Shown here: one piece after another, positions 47,699-56,929 of the stretch
How positions within the stretch are numbered: position 1 is the first letter of the stretch
Layout: each line of letters opens with the position of its first letter
Assembly: GCA_041913905.1 (NCBI GenBank)
Contig: JAYSEK010000030.1
Coordinates: forward strand, 1 to 64,000
Direction of reading: 5' to 3'
Source of the DNA: Roseateles_B sp041913905
Lineage (GTDB): Bacteria; Pseudomonadota; Gammaproteobacteria; Burkholderiales; Burkholderiaceae_C
Length of the DNA: 64,000 nt
Notes under the pieces: generated by a model
Told to the model about the DNA's origin: nothing
What the model saw: only the letters and a program-made list of their open reading frames with translations
Database searches by the model: none
Made by a program: the position numbers and the translations under genes

Positions 47699-48652
47699 TC
47701 AGCCCAGCAGCAACGGCCTCAGGTTCGTCAGCATGTCCTCGACCATGGCCGCCAGATCGAATTCAGGCTTCCAGCCCCAGTCGCGGCGAGCAACGCTGTC
47801 GTCGATGGACTGCGGCCAGCTGGCGGCGATCTGCTGGCGGAAGTCGGGCGCGTAGCTGATCGCGAAAGCGGGGATGTGGCGGCGGATCTCCGCGGCGATT
47901 TCGGCCGGGGTGAAGCTGCAGCCTGCCAGGTTGTAGGAGCCGCGCTCGGTGATGGCCTCGGCAGGCGCTTCCATCAGCTCGATGGTGGCGCGCAGCGCGT
48001 CCGGCATGTACATCATGGGCAAGGCCTGACCCTCTTCCAGGAAGCAGCTGTAGGTGCCGGTCTTGAGCGCGCCGTGGAAGATGTCCACGGCGTAGTCCGT
48101 GGTGCCGCCGCCGGGCGGGGTCTTGTAGCTGATCAGCCCCGGATAGCGCAGGCTGCGCACGTCCACGCCGTGCTTGGCGTGGTACCAGGCGCACCAGCGC
48201 TCGCCGGCCTGCTTGGAGATGCCGTAGACGGTGCTCGGGTCCATCACCGTGGTCTGCGGCGTCATCACCGGCGGCGTGCTGGGGCCGAAGGCCGCGATGG
48301 AGCTGGGCCAGAAGATGCGGTCCAGCTTCTGCGTGCGGGCCAGCTCCAGCACGTTGAGCAGGCCCTTCATGTTGAGATCCCAGGCCCACATGGGATGCTT
48401 CTCGCCGGTGGCCGACAGCGCGGCGGCCAGCAGGTAGATCTGCGTGATCTCGTGGCGCTTGACGGCGGCGCCGATGGCGGCAGCGTCGGTGGCATCCAGC
48501 ATCTCGTGGGTCAGCGCCGGCACGCGGCCTTCCGGCGCCAGGTCGCTGGTGATGACGTTGGCATTGCCGTGGCGCAGCGCCAGCTCCTGGGCCAGCTCGG
48601 TGCCGATCTGGCCATTGGCGCCGATGATGAGGATCTTGGTGGGGCGGCTCAT
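47699..48652 (-). CDS. L-threonine 3-dehydrogenase of the short-chain (epimerase-like) type
   Basis: NAD-dependent oxidation of L-threonine to 2-amino-3-ketobutyrate. The 317-residue extended SDR protein has the Rossmann motif ILIIGANGQIGTELA (about 7-21) and the catalytic YGISK (Tyr-x3-Lys) with Ser in WPSSIAAFGP. PPGGGTTDYAVDIFHGALK and PMMYMPDALRATIELM are typical of the non-zinc TDH group. It lies 39 bp after kbl, whose product cleaves the same intermediate, which supports the function. The zinc-dependent Tdh of enterobacteria is a different fold. Confidence 0.9.
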   Translation of the reverse strand: MSRPTKILIIGANGQIGTELAQELALRHGNANVITSDLAPEGRVPALTHEMLDATDAAAIGAAVKRHEITQIYLLAAALSATGEKHPMWAWDLNMKGLLNVLELARTQKLDRIFWPSSIAAFGPSTPPVMTPQTTVMDPSTVYGISKQAGERWCAWYHAKHGVDVRSLRYPGLISYKTPPGGGTTDYAVDIFHGALKTGTYSCFLEEGQALPMMYMPDALRATIELMEAPAEAITERGSYNLAGCSFTPAEIAAEIRRHIPAFAISYAPDFRQQIAASWPQSIDDSVARRDWGWKPEFDLAAMVEDMLTNLRPLLLG

Positions 48653-48691
48653 GGGGCGGCTCTTTCTGTTCGGGCGGGATTCAGGCGAGGT

Positions 48692-49897
48692 TCAGGCGGG
48701 GATGAGGCCCAGTTCGCGGCCGGCCTGCGTGAAGGCGGCCACGGCCTTCTCCAGGTGGTGGCGCTCATGCACGGCCGAGATCTGCACGCGGATGCGGGCC
48801 TGGCCCTTGGGCACCACCGGATAGAAGAAGCCCACAGCGTAGACGCCCAGTTCCAGCAGACGGGCGCTAAGCTGCTGCGCCTTGACAGCGTCGTAGACCA
48901 TGATGGGCGTGATGGGGTGCGTGCCAGGCTTGATCTCGAAGCCGGCGGCCTGGATGGCCTCGCGGAAATAGGCGGTGTTGGCTTCGAGCTTGTCGCGCAG
49001 CTCGGTCGAACCTTCCAGGATGTCCAGCACGGCGATGGAGCCGCCCACGATGCTGGGCGCCACGGTGTTGGAGAACAGATAGGGGCGCGAACGCTGGCGC
49101 AGCAGTTCGATCACCTCCTTGCGGCCGGTGGTGAAGCCGCCGGAGGCGCCGCCCAGCGCCTTGCCCAGGGTGCCGGTGATGATATCGATCTTGCCGAAGA
49201 CGCCGCGGTGCTCGTGCGTGCCGCGGCCGGTCTTGCCCAGGAAGCCACTGGCATGGCATTCGTCGATGCCCAGCAGCGCGCCGTGGCGGTCGCAGATCTC
49301 ACGGATCTTGTCCAGCTGGGCGATGGTGCCGTCCATGGAGAAGACGCCGTCGGTGAAGACCAGCTTGAAGCGGGCGCCGGCGGCTTCAGCGGCCTGCAGC
49401 TGGGCTTCCAGGTCGGCCAGGTCGTTGTGCTTGTAGCGGAAGCGCTTGGCCTTGCACAGGCGGATGCCGTCGATGATGGAGGCGTGGTTGAGCTCGTCGC
49501 TGATGATGGCGTCCTGCTCGCCCAGCAGCGGCTCGAAGAGGCCGCCGTTGGCGTCGAAGGCGGCGGCGTAAAGGATGGTGTCCTCGGTGCCGAGGAAGCG
49601 CGCGATGCGCTGCTCCAGGGTTTTGTGGATGTCCTGCGTGCCGCAGATGAAGCGCACGCTGGACAGGCCGTAGCCGTGCGTGCGCAGCGCCTCGTGGGCG
49701 GCCTCGATGACCTTGGGATGCGAAGACAGGCCCAGGTAGTTGTTGGCGCAGAGGTTGATCACCTCGCGGCCATCGCTGGTCTGCACCACGGCGCCCTGGT
49801 GGCTGGTGATGATGCGCTCGCTCTTGAAGAGGCCGGCCTCGCGGATGGACTGCAGTTCGCTGCGCAGGTGGGCGTAGAAGTCTTCAGCGTTGGCCAT
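48692..49897 (-). CDS. kbl: 2-amino-3-ketobutyrate CoA ligase (glycine C-acetyltransferase)
   Basis: PLP enzyme that splits 2-amino-3-ketobutyrate with CoA into glycine and acetyl-CoA. The 401-residue chain has VINLCANNYLGLSSHPKV, LNHASIIDGIRLCKAKR, DECHASGFLGKTGRG and the PLP lysine in ITGTLGKALGGASGG, all in alpha-oxoamine synthase order. ATG 49897 has AGGAGA 6 nt upstream. With tdh it forms the threonine-to-glycine pathway, which would feed the gcv system also in this window. The divergent XRE-cupin gene is its likely regulator. Confidence 0.95.
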   Translation of the reverse strand: MANAEDFYAHLRSELQSIREAGLFKSERIITSHQGAVVQTSDGREVINLCANNYLGLSSHPKVIEAAHEALRTHGYGLSSVRFICGTQDIHKTLEQRIARFLGTEDTILYAAAFDANGGLFEPLLGEQDAIISDELNHASIIDGIRLCKAKRFRYKHNDLADLEAQLQAAEAAGARFKLVFTDGVFSMDGTIAQLDKIREICDRHGALLGIDECHASGFLGKTGRGTHEHRGVFGKIDIITGTLGKALGGASGGFTTGRKEVIELLRQRSRPYLFSNTVAPSIVGGSIAVLDILEGSTELRDKLEANTAYFREAIQAAGFEIKPGTHPITPIMVYDAVKAQQLSARLLELGVYAVGFFYPVVPKGQARIRVQISAVHERHHLEKAVAAFTQAGRELGLIPA

Positions 49898-49936
49898 GTT
49901 CGGTCTCCTGGGGCACAATCCGTTAAATCGAATTCA

Positions 49937-49983
49937 GTTCACTATATCGAACTTTCGTGCAGTATCTGGGAATTGCATCCCAG
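49937..49983. promoter_or_regulatory. Two dyads in the kbl / XRE-cupin divergent promoter
   Basis: GTTC-N2-TATA-N2-GAAC (49937-49952) is a dyad whose centre could overlap a -10 element (TATAGT on the kbl strand). CTGGGA-N6-TCCCAG (49966-49983) is a second perfect 6-bp inverted repeat. Both lie in the 135-bp gap between kbl and the regulator and are candidate operators for that regulator. Confidence 0.5.
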
Positions 49984-50032
49984 GGTCAAGAGAACAAGTG
50001 CCTCGGATGAGGCATCGCCCAAGGTCGCCGCC

Positions 50033-50611
50033 ATGTCCGTCCCGCATCCCGACAGTCTCGAGCCGCCCCGCGTCGGCGCCACCTTGCAGGCCTTGCGCCA
50101 GGCGCAGGGCTTGTCGCTGGACGAGCTTTCGCGCCGGGCCGGCGTTTCCAAGAGCATGCTCTCGCAGATCGAAAGAAACCAGGCCAATCCGACGGTGGCC
50201 GTGGTCTGGCGACTGGCCAATGCGCTGCGCGTGGAGCTGTCGGAGCTGCTGGGCGGGGAGAAACCGGCCGCGCCGGCCATCGAAGTGGTGCCGGCCCACG
50301 GCATTCCCGGCATGAGCAGCCCGGACGGCAAGTGCCTGCTGCGCATCCTTGGCCCCATCGACCTCGCCGGCCAGTTCGAGTGGTACGAACTGACCGTGCA
50401 GCCCGGTGGCGCGCTGGAATCAGGTGCTCACGAACCCGGTTCTCGCGAGCACCTCAGCGTGCTCGGCGGGCAATTGGAGGTCTCGGCCGGCAACACGGTG
50501 CAGAAGCTCAAGCCCGGCGAGACGGCGCGCTACGCGGTGGATGGCCCCCATGCCATCCGCAACACGGGCAAGCAGACGGCGACGGCGCTGCTGGTGGTCG
50601 TCCATCCCTGA
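50033..50611 (+). CDS. XRE-family transcriptional regulator with C-terminal cupin domain
   Basis: A 192-residue regulator: HTH_3 domain at about 12-70 (LQALRQAQGLSLDELSRRAGVSKSMLSQIERNQANPTVAVVWRLA without gaps in the helix pattern) and a cupin domain at about 110-190 (EWYELTVQPGGALESGAHEPGSREHLSVLGG, ETARYAVDGPHAIRN) that should bind a small ligand. It is divergent from kbl-tdh, so threonine or a breakdown product is a likely effector. The ATG follows AAGG at 9 nt. It ends 13 bp from the convergent yihY gene. Confidence 0.92.
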   Translation: MSVPHPDSLEPPRVGATLQALRQAQGLSLDELSRRAGVSKSMLSQIERNQANPTVAVVWRLANALRVELSELLGGEKPAAPAIEVVPAHGIPGMSSPDGKCLLRILGPIDLAGQFEWYELTVQPGGALESGAHEPGSREHLSVLGGQLEVSAGNTVQKLKPGETARYAVDGPHAIRNTGKQTATALLVVVHP

Positions 50612-50624
50612 ACCTGGACGCCGC

Positions 50625-51851
50625 TCAGAGGAGTTCGGAGAGACGGATCCGGGTCCAGTCGCTGCGCGCCCACAGCAGGGCCAGGGACTCGCTGTGCTCG
50701 GCCAGCAGGGTCTTGATCAGCGGGGCGGCCGGCGCATGGGTGGGCTCGCACAGCAGGGTCAGGCGCTGGGCGCCCGCCTCTTCCAGGCGGCCGACCATGT
50801 TGATGGCAATCAGCGCGTCAACCACCGGTTCCAGCTGTAGCGCGTCCACACGCAAGGCGGTTGCCAGGGCCAGGCTGCTGAGCCCGCCCTCCCCCGCGTC
50901 ACGCGAGCGGCGCAGCTCGCGGATGACTTCCAGGGCCAGTTCGAAAGCCAGTCCCGGGGCATCGTGCCGCCGCAGCATCTTGTGCGTCAGTGCCGGCGCA
51001 TTGGCCGCCAGGATCGCACCCAGCAGCACGATGGCCCAGCCCACGTAGATCCAGATCAGGAAGATGGGAACGGTCGCAAAGGCGCCGTAGAGCGTGGAGA
51101 AGGTCGGCACCTGCTTCACATACCAGGCCAGCACGCCCTTGGCCAGGCTGAAGGTCAGCGCGACGAAGACGCCGCCCAGGATGGCGTGGCGCCATCGCAC
51201 ATGGGTGTTGGGCACGTAATGAAACAGGGAGGCCATGGCCACCGCCAGCACCACCACGTCCATGCTGTTGAGCACCACCGAGAGGCCCTGGGGCAGCTTG
51301 TCCACCAGGCCCTGGCCCGCGGAAATGGCGTAGCTGGTCAGCGTCAGGCTGCCGCCCAGCAGCAGCGGCCCCAGCGTGATGGCGGCCCAGTAAACCAGCA
51401 CGCGCTGCGCGATGGGGCGAGGCTTCTTCACGCGCCAGATGGCATTGAGCGTGCGGTCGATGGTGAGCATCATCGCAATCGCCGACAGACCCAGCGCGAT
51501 CAGACCCACCGTGCCCAGCTTGTTGGCCTTGGCCGCGAACTGGGTCAGCGAGGCCAGCACCGGCTTGGCGATATTGGGCGGGATCAGGCTCTTGAGAAAG
51601 TACTTCTCCAGCGCCGCCTGGAAGGCCGAGAACATCGGGAACGCCGTGAACAACGCCAGCATCACCGTCAGCAAGGGCACCAGCGAGATCAGCGTGGTGA
51701 AGGTGAGACTGCCGGCGGTCAGGCCCAGACGCTCTTCCTTGAAGCGCGCCTTGAAGGTCTGCAGCGTCTGCAGCCAGGGCCAGCTGACCAGTTCGCTGAA
51801 GAACGCATGGACCAGTGCGATGGGGTTGCCGGTGCGGCTCTCGTTGCTCAT
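50625..51851 (-). CDS. YihY/BrkB-family inner-membrane protein
   Basis: A 408-residue membrane protein with six predicted helices (for example TFTTLISLVPLLTVMLALFTAF, FPMFSAF, VYWAAITLGPLLLGGSLTL, VFLIWIYVGWAIVLLGAIL). It contains the family segment RFKEERLGLTAGSLTFTTLISLVPLL. The cytoplasmic C-terminal part (about 300-408) resembles a winged-helix-like extension. The once-used name RNase BN was later withdrawn for this family, and its role remains unclear. Its start codon is only 18 bp from that of the divergent DUF2069 gene. Confidence 0.9.
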   Translation of the reverse strand: MSNESRTGNPIALVHAFFSELVSWPWLQTLQTFKARFKEERLGLTAGSLTFTTLISLVPLLTVMLALFTAFPMFSAFQAALEKYFLKSLIPPNIAKPVLASLTQFAAKANKLGTVGLIALGLSAIAMMLTIDRTLNAIWRVKKPRPIAQRVLVYWAAITLGPLLLGGSLTLTSYAISAGQGLVDKLPQGLSVVLNSMDVVVLAVAMASLFHYVPNTHVRWRHAILGGVFVALTFSLAKGVLAWYVKQVPTFSTLYGAFATVPIFLIWIYVGWAIVLLGAILAANAPALTHKMLRRHDAPGLAFELALEVIRELRRSRDAGEGGLSSLALATALRVDALQLEPVVDALIAINMVGRLEEAGAQRLTLLCEPTHAPAAPLIKTLLAEHSESLALLWARSDWTRIRLSELL

Positions 51852-51869
51852 CTGGCTATGATGCCAGCC

Positions 51870-52289
51870 ATGTCAAGCCACCCCACCGCCCCGCTGCCCC
51901 AGACGCAGCGCAGCATCCCCAGCAGCGCCGAGGCCCTGTCGCGCAACCTCGCCTTCTTCAGCCTGCTCGCACTCTTCGTCCTGTGCCTGGCGTGGGAACT
52001 GTGGCTGGCGCCGATCGGGCGCGGCACGCTGGCGATCAAGGCCCTGCCCTTGCTGCTGCCGCTGGCCGGGCTGTGGCGCTATCGGCTCTACACCTTCCGC
52101 TGGCTGAGCCTGATGGTCTGGCTCTATGTCGCCGAAGGTCTGGTGCGGGCCACCAGCGACCGCGGTCTCTCCGTGTGGCTGGCCGTGGTGGAGGTGCTGC
52201 TGGGCGTGCTGGTCTTCGTGGCCTGCTCGATGCAGGTCCGCCAACGGCTGGCCGCAGCCCAGGCTGCGGCGCCGAACGTGGGGCCGTGA
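51870..52289 (+). CDS. DUF2069 family inner-membrane protein
   Basis: A 139-residue protein with about four membrane helices (NLAFFSLLALFVLCLAWELWL, TLAIKALPLLLPLAGLW, LSLMVWLYVAEGLV, WLAVVEVLLGVLVFVACS), matching DUF2069. Function unknown. Starts at ATG 51858 or 51861 would add three or four residues. It overlaps functionally with the next gene: its TGA is directly followed by the ATG of the oxidoreductase (TGAATG), pointing to one transcript. Confidence 0.88.
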   Translation: MSSHPTAPLPQTQRSIPSSAEALSRNLAFFSLLALFVLCLAWELWLAPIGRGTLAIKALPLLLPLAGLWRYRLYTFRWLSLMVWLYVAEGLVRATSDRGLSVWLAVVEVLLGVLVFVACSMQVRQRLAAAQAAAPNVGP

Positions 52290-53708
52290 ATGGACGCCGC
52301 CGCGCGCGAGGACTTTCTGGCGCAAGCTCGCCGGCTGATCGGCACCGACCAGCTGTTGACCGGCGAGGGCCTTGAACCTTATGAACGCGATTGGCGCAAG
52401 CGCTACGCCGGCCGCGCGCTGGCGGTGGCAAGACCTGGCACCACCGCCGAGGTGGCCGCCATCGTTCGCCTGTGCGCGGCGCGTGGCGTCAGCCTGGTGC
52501 CGCAGGGGGGCAACACCGGCCTGGTCGGCGGTGGTGTGCCGGACGGCAGCGGCGAGCAGCTGCTGCTGTCGCTGCGCCGCCTCCGGCAGGTCCGCAAGCT
52601 GGACACGGCCAACCTCACCCTCTGTGCCGAAGCCGGCTGCCTGCTGGTCGAGGTTCAGGCCGCGGCCGCTTCTGCCGGCCTGCTCTTCCCCTTGAGTCTG
52701 GGCGCCGAGGGCAGCTGCACCATTGGCGGCAACCTGGCCACCAACGCGGGCGGCACCCAGGTGCTGCGCTATGGCAATGCCCGTGAGCTGTGCCTGGGCC
52801 TGGAAGTGGTCACGCCGCAAGGCGAGGTATGGCACGGCCTCAGCGGACTGCGCAAGGACAACAGCGGCTACGACCTGCGCGACCTCTACATCGGCAGCGA
52901 AGGCACCCTGGGCGTGATCACCGCCGCCACGCTGAAGCTCTTCCCGGCACCCCGCGCCTGCATGACGGCGCTGGCGGCCTGTCAGACGCTGGATGCGGCC
53001 GTGGCCCTGCTGAACCGGGCCCGAGCACTGGCGGGCGCCACGCTGACCGGCTTCGAGCTGATCAGCCGCTTCTGCCTGCAGCTGGTGCGACGGCATTTCC
53101 CGCAGCCCCTGCCCGACGACGCCGGCGCGCCTTGGGCCGTGCTGCTGGAGCTGTCCGACCACGAGGATGAGTCGCATGCGCGCGAGCTGCTGGAACGCAT
53201 CCTCGGCGAGGCGCTGGAGGCCGGTGAAGCGCTGGACGCAGCGGTGGCTCAGTCAATGAGCCAGGCCGCCCAGCTCTGGCACCTGCGGGAGAGCATCCCG
53301 CTGGCGCAGAGCGAGGAAGGGCTCAATATCAAGCACGACATCGCCCTGCCCATCTCGGCCATCCCGGCCTTCGTGGCTGATACCGAGGCCGCACTGCAGG
53401 CCCACTGTCCCGGCCTGCGGCTGGTCTGCTTTGGGCACCTGGGTGACGGCAATCTGCATTTCAATGTGCAGGCGCCCGAAGGCGAGGATCCGGCGGTTTT
53501 CCTGCGGCGACAGGAAGCGGCCATCAACGCGCTGGTCTACGAACGCGTGCTCGGGTGCGGCGGATCAATCTCTGCCGAGCATGGAATCGGCCAGCTCAAG
53601 CGGGAACAACTCGCCCGCACCAAGGACCCTGTCGCCCTGCAGCTGATGCGGCAGATAAAAAAGGCCCTGGATCCCCAGGGCCTCCTGAATCCGGGCCGGC
53701 TTCTTTAG
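52290..53708 (+). CDS. FAD-binding D-2-hydroxyacid dehydrogenase (GlcD/D2HGDH-like)
   Basis: Flavoprotein of 472 residues oxidising a D-2-hydroxy acid such as D-lactate, glycolate or D-2-hydroxyglutarate. The N-terminal PCMH-type FAD domain carries VPQGGNTGLVGGGVPD (about 71-86) and GSEGTLGVITAATLKLFP. The C-terminal FAD-oxidase domain has the metal/substrate segment GHLGDGNLHFNVQ and GSISAEHGIGQLKRE near the end. Iron-sulfur partner genes are absent, so it is the single-subunit kind. The gene overlaps the convergent RND gene by 3 bp and contains that operon's terminator hairpin in its last codons. Confidence 0.92.
   Translation: MDAAAREDFLAQARRLIGTDQLLTGEGLEPYERDWRKRYAGRALAVARPGTTAEVAAIVRLCAARGVSLVPQGGNTGLVGGGVPDGSGEQLLLSLRRLRQVRKLDTANLTLCAEAGCLLVEVQAAAASAGLLFPLSLGAEGSCTIGGNLATNAGGTQVLRYGNARELCLGLEVVTPQGEVWHGLSGLRKDNSGYDLRDLYIGSEGTLGVITAATLKLFPAPRACMTALAACQTLDAAVALLNRARALAGATLTGFELISRFCLQLVRRHFPQPLPDDAGAPWAVLLELSDHEDESHARELLERILGEALEAGEALDAAVAQSMSQAAQLWHLRESIPLAQSEEGLNIKHDIALPISAIPAFVADTEAALQAHCPGLRLVCFGHLGDGNLHFNVQAPEGEDPAVFLRRQEAAINALVYERVLGCGGSISAEHGIGQLKREQLARTKDPVALQLMRQIKKALDPQGLLNPGRLL
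53657..53683 (-). terminator. Terminator of the second RND operon inside the convergent dehydrogenase gene
   Basis: On the minus strand AGGCCCTGG (53683-53675), loop GGAT, CCAGGGCCT (53670-53662), then a run of U (53662-53657). It lies 22 bp past the RND stop (TAA at 53705-53707) and within the coding end of the plus-strand dehydrogenase gene, where it encodes KKALDPQGLL. Confidence 0.88.
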
Positions 53709-56700
53709 GCGGCGCTGCCCGCCGGCAGACCCGGCGCACGGTACTTGCGCCAGAGTCCGACCAGCCCCCAGTAGGCAAAGATCGTCAGCGTCAGGAACCC
53801 GGCGATCAGCACGAGCAGCTCGCCGACCGACAGCAGGACCGCGCCCACGATGCTCCATCGCGCACGGCGCTGGGGGAAACGCTCGATCAGGCCGATCTTG
53901 GTCAGCTCGATGCTGTCGTAGAAGCTCGGCACCACGAGCAGCGTCAGCAGCGTCGAGGTGATGGTGCCGCCGATGATGGCCACGGCCATGGGGCGATAGA
54001 ACTCGCCGCCGTCGCCCACGCCGATGGCCACCGGCAACATGCCGGCGATCAGTGCGAAGGTGGTCATCAGGATGGGACGCAGGCGCTTGCGACCGGCATG
54101 CATCAGCGCCTCTTCGCGATCCAGGCCTTGGGCTTCCTCCTGGCGCGCAGCGTCCAGCAGCAGGATGGCGTTCTTGGCCACCAGGCCCATCAGCATGATG
54201 ATGCCGATGAAGCTCATCAGGTTCAGCGTGCCCTTGGTCAGCAGCAGCGCCACCACCACGCCGATCAGCGACAGCGGCAGCGACAGCATCACCCCCATGG
54301 GCGCGGTGAAGGAGCCCATCTGCATCACGAGGATCAGGTACATCAGGCCCACGCCGCTGATCAGGGCGATGAACATGGCACCAAAGACCTCGTTCTGCGT
54401 TTCGGAGTCGCCGCCCAGCTCCAGACCGAAGCCCGGCGGGAAGTCGATGGCCTTGGCGATCTTCAGCGCGTCGGCCGTCACCTCGCCCGGCGAGCGGTCA
54501 TGGGCATTGGCCGACACCGTGATCGTGCGCTTGCCATTGGCATGCTCGATCTGCGCCGGGCCGCGACCCATGCGGATGCTCGCGATCTGCTCCAGCGGCA
54601 CCATGCGGCCGGTGCCGGCCACGGGTACCGGCAGGCGCTCGATGTTGCTGAGGTCGACACGGTCCTGCGGATGCAGGCGCACGGCCACGTCGCGGGTTTC
54701 GCCCGTCGGGTCCACCCAGTCGCCCACTTCGACGCCGGCGAAGGCCACGCGCAGTGCCTGGGCCGCGTCACCCACCGAGATGCCCAGCGAATTGGCCAGG
54801 CCGCGGTTGAGCTCGATCTGCAGTTCGTCCTGCGGCGCCTGCTCGGACAGGCCGACGTCGACCGCGCCCTTCACCTCGCGCAGCTTGGCGATGAAGTCAT
54901 TGCTGATGTCCAGCAGGCGGCGCGCGTCCGTGCCGTAGAACTGGATCTGCACCGGCTTCTGGCCGCCGTTGTTGAGGTTGGACTGCACCGTGTACTCGGC
55001 GCCCACCAGCCTTTCGATCTTGCTGCGCAGATCGGATGCGATTTCTTCAGAGGAACGCTTGCGGTTCTTGGCCTTGCCCAGGTCCACGTAGATGGTGCCG
55101 CCCCCCACCTTGACGCGGCTGTTGGTGGCCACCGTTTCCGGGATGGTGCGGGCCAGGCTGGCCGCGGCCTCCAGCTTTAGCTTGGCGTATTCCAGATTGG
55201 CGCTGGCCGGCGTGCGCACATTGACCATCAGCATGCCGGCGTCAGACGAAGGCAGGAAGGTCGTCCCCAGGAACTTGCCGGCCAGCACCACGGCGCCGAT
55301 CAGGCTGGCCACGGCGAAGAAGGCCATCCAGCGGCGGTGATGCAAGGCCCAGGCGATGACGCGGCCGTACCGGTCGGACTGGTGGTCGAACCACTGGTTG
55401 AAACGCTCCAGCACGCGACTGATGCCACGCCGAGGTGCATCGTGCGCATGCGGCGGATCACCCCAGAATGCCGACAGCATGGGGTCCAGCGTGAAGGAGA
55501 TCAGCAGGCTCACCAGCACCGAGGCCACGACGGTCAGACCAAAGGGACGGAACCACTCGCCCGACACGCCTGGCATGAAGCCCACGGGGATGAACACGGC
55601 CACGATGGAGAAGGTCGTCGCCGCCACCGCCAGGCCGATCTCGGCCGTGCCGTTGAGCGCCGCGGTGCGGCGGTCCGCGCCGCGTTCCATGTGCCGCACG
55701 ATGTTCTCGCGCACCACGATGGCATCGTCGATCAGCACACCGATGGCCAGCGAGAGACCCAGCAGGCTCATGAAGTTCAGCGTGAAGCCGCACAGCCAGA
55801 CCGCGATGAAGGCGGCGATCACCGAGGTGGGCAGGCTCAGCGCCGTGATCAGGGTCGAGCGCCAGGAGTTCAGGAAGACGTAGACCACCGCAATGGTGAG
55901 CCCCGCGCCGAAGACCAGCGCATGGACCACGTTGTTGAGGTTCTCCTGCGACTCCTTGCCCTCGTCGCGCGTCACTTCCAGCGTCGTGCCCTTGGGCAGG
56001 GTCGGGGCGATCTGCTCCACGAGCTTGCGCACCTCTTTGGCCACGGTCACGGTGGACGCGTCACGCGAGCGCGTCACGGCGATGCCCACATTGGGATGGC
56101 CGTTGCGCACGCTGAAGCTGTTGAGCTCGGCAAAGCCGTCCTCGATCTGCGCCAGCTGGCCCAGGCGGATGGATTCCTCGCCATTGCGCTTGACCACCAC
56201 CTGCTGGAAGTCCGCGGGACGCTCGATGCGGCCCTGCAGGCGGATGCTCTGGTCCTCCATGCCGCCGCGTACCTTGCCGACCGGCACCGAGATGTTCTGC
56301 GCCCGCAATGCGGTCACCACCTCAGTGACCGAGACATTGAACTCGCGCAGCTTCTCGGCGCGCAGCAGCACGCTCAGCTCACGGCGCAGCGCGCCGTTGA
56401 CGTTGACCGTCGCGACGCCGTGGATGGCGCGGAACTTGTCGGCCAGCTGGTCTTCAGCGATGTGGCTGATCTGCGCGTGGCTTTGCGTGGTCGAGGAGAG
56501 CGAGACCTGCATCACCGGCTCTGCGGACACGTCAAAACGCTGCAGCACGGGCTCGCGCATTTCCACCGGCAGCTTGTAGCGCACCGTGGCAATGGCGTTG
56601 CGGACGTCGTCCGCCGCCTCGATCAGGTTCTTGCTGAAGTTGAAGATCAGCTGGAACTCGGCCGCACCTTCACGCGAGGTCGAATAGACCTTGCGCACGC

Positions 56701-56926
56701 CGGAGAGGCCCTGCAGCGACTTCTCGATGCGGTTGACCACCTCGCGCTCCACCGTGTCCGGCGAGGCGCCGGGGTAGGCGATGCTCAGGAAGAGCATGGG
56801 CTCCTGCACGTCGGGGATGGAGTTGACGCGCAGCTTGTTCAGCGCCATCAGGCCCAAGGCCATCAGCGAGATGATCACGACGATGGTCGCGATCGGCTTC
56901 TTGATGCTGAAGTTGGAAAGGAACAT
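53705..56926 (-). CDS. RND efflux inner-membrane transporter (HAE-1 type), second system
   Basis: Pump subunit of 1073 residues. It begins FSIKKPIATIVVIISLMALGLMALNKL. SLAIGVLIDDAIVVRENIVRHME in the fourth helix has the proton-relay Asp pair. SIPDVQEPMLFLSIAYPGASPDTVEREVVNRIEKSL is the HAE-family segment. A long hydrophobic C-terminal tail (about 1035-1073; LLSVGELLVLIAGFLTLTIFAYWGLVGLW) goes beyond the usual twelfth helix and adds one or two membrane passes. Its start lies 3 bp after the adaptor stop. No outer-membrane factor is encoded nearby. The substrate is unknown. Confidence 0.93.
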   Translation of the reverse strand: MFLSNFSIKKPIATIVVIISLMALGLMALNKLRVNSIPDVQEPMLFLSIAYPGASPDTVEREVVNRIEKSLQGLSGVRKVYSTSREGAAEFQLIFNFSKNLIEAADDVRNAIATVRYKLPVEMREPVLQRFDVSAEPVMQVSLSSTTQSHAQISHIAEDQLADKFRAIHGVATVNVNGALRRELSVLLRAEKLREFNVSVTEVVTALRAQNISVPVGKVRGGMEDQSIRLQGRIERPADFQQVVVKRNGEESIRLGQLAQIEDGFAELNSFSVRNGHPNVGIAVTRSRDASTVTVAKEVRKLVEQIAPTLPKGTTLEVTRDEGKESQENLNNVVHALVFGAGLTIAVVYVFLNSWRSTLITALSLPTSVIAAFIAVWLCGFTLNFMSLLGLSLAIGVLIDDAIVVRENIVRHMERGADRRTAALNGTAEIGLAVAATTFSIVAVFIPVGFMPGVSGEWFRPFGLTVVASVLVSLLISFTLDPMLSAFWGDPPHAHDAPRRGISRVLERFNQWFDHQSDRYGRVIAWALHHRRWMAFFAVASLIGAVVLAGKFLGTTFLPSSDAGMLMVNVRTPASANLEYAKLKLEAAASLARTIPETVATNSRVKVGGGTIYVDLGKAKNRKRSSEEIASDLRSKIERLVGAEYTVQSNLNNGGQKPVQIQFYGTDARRLLDISNDFIAKLREVKGAVDVGLSEQAPQDELQIELNRGLANSLGISVGDAAQALRVAFAGVEVGDWVDPTGETRDVAVRLHPQDRVDLSNIERLPVPVAGTGRMVPLEQIASIRMGRGPAQIEHANGKRTITVSANAHDRSPGEVTADALKIAKAIDFPPGFGLELGGDSETQNEVFGAMFIALISGVGLMYLILVMQMGSFTAPMGVMLSLPLSLIGVVVALLLTKGTLNLMSFIGIIMLMGLVAKNAILLLDAARQEEAQGLDREEALMHAGRKRLRPILMTTFALIAGMLPVAIGVGDGGEFYRPMAVAIIGGTITSTLLTLLVVPSFYDSIELTKIGLIERFPQRRARWSIVGAVLLSVGELLVLIAGFLTLTIFAYWGLVGLWRKYRAPGLPAGSAA

Positions 56927-56929
56927 CGA

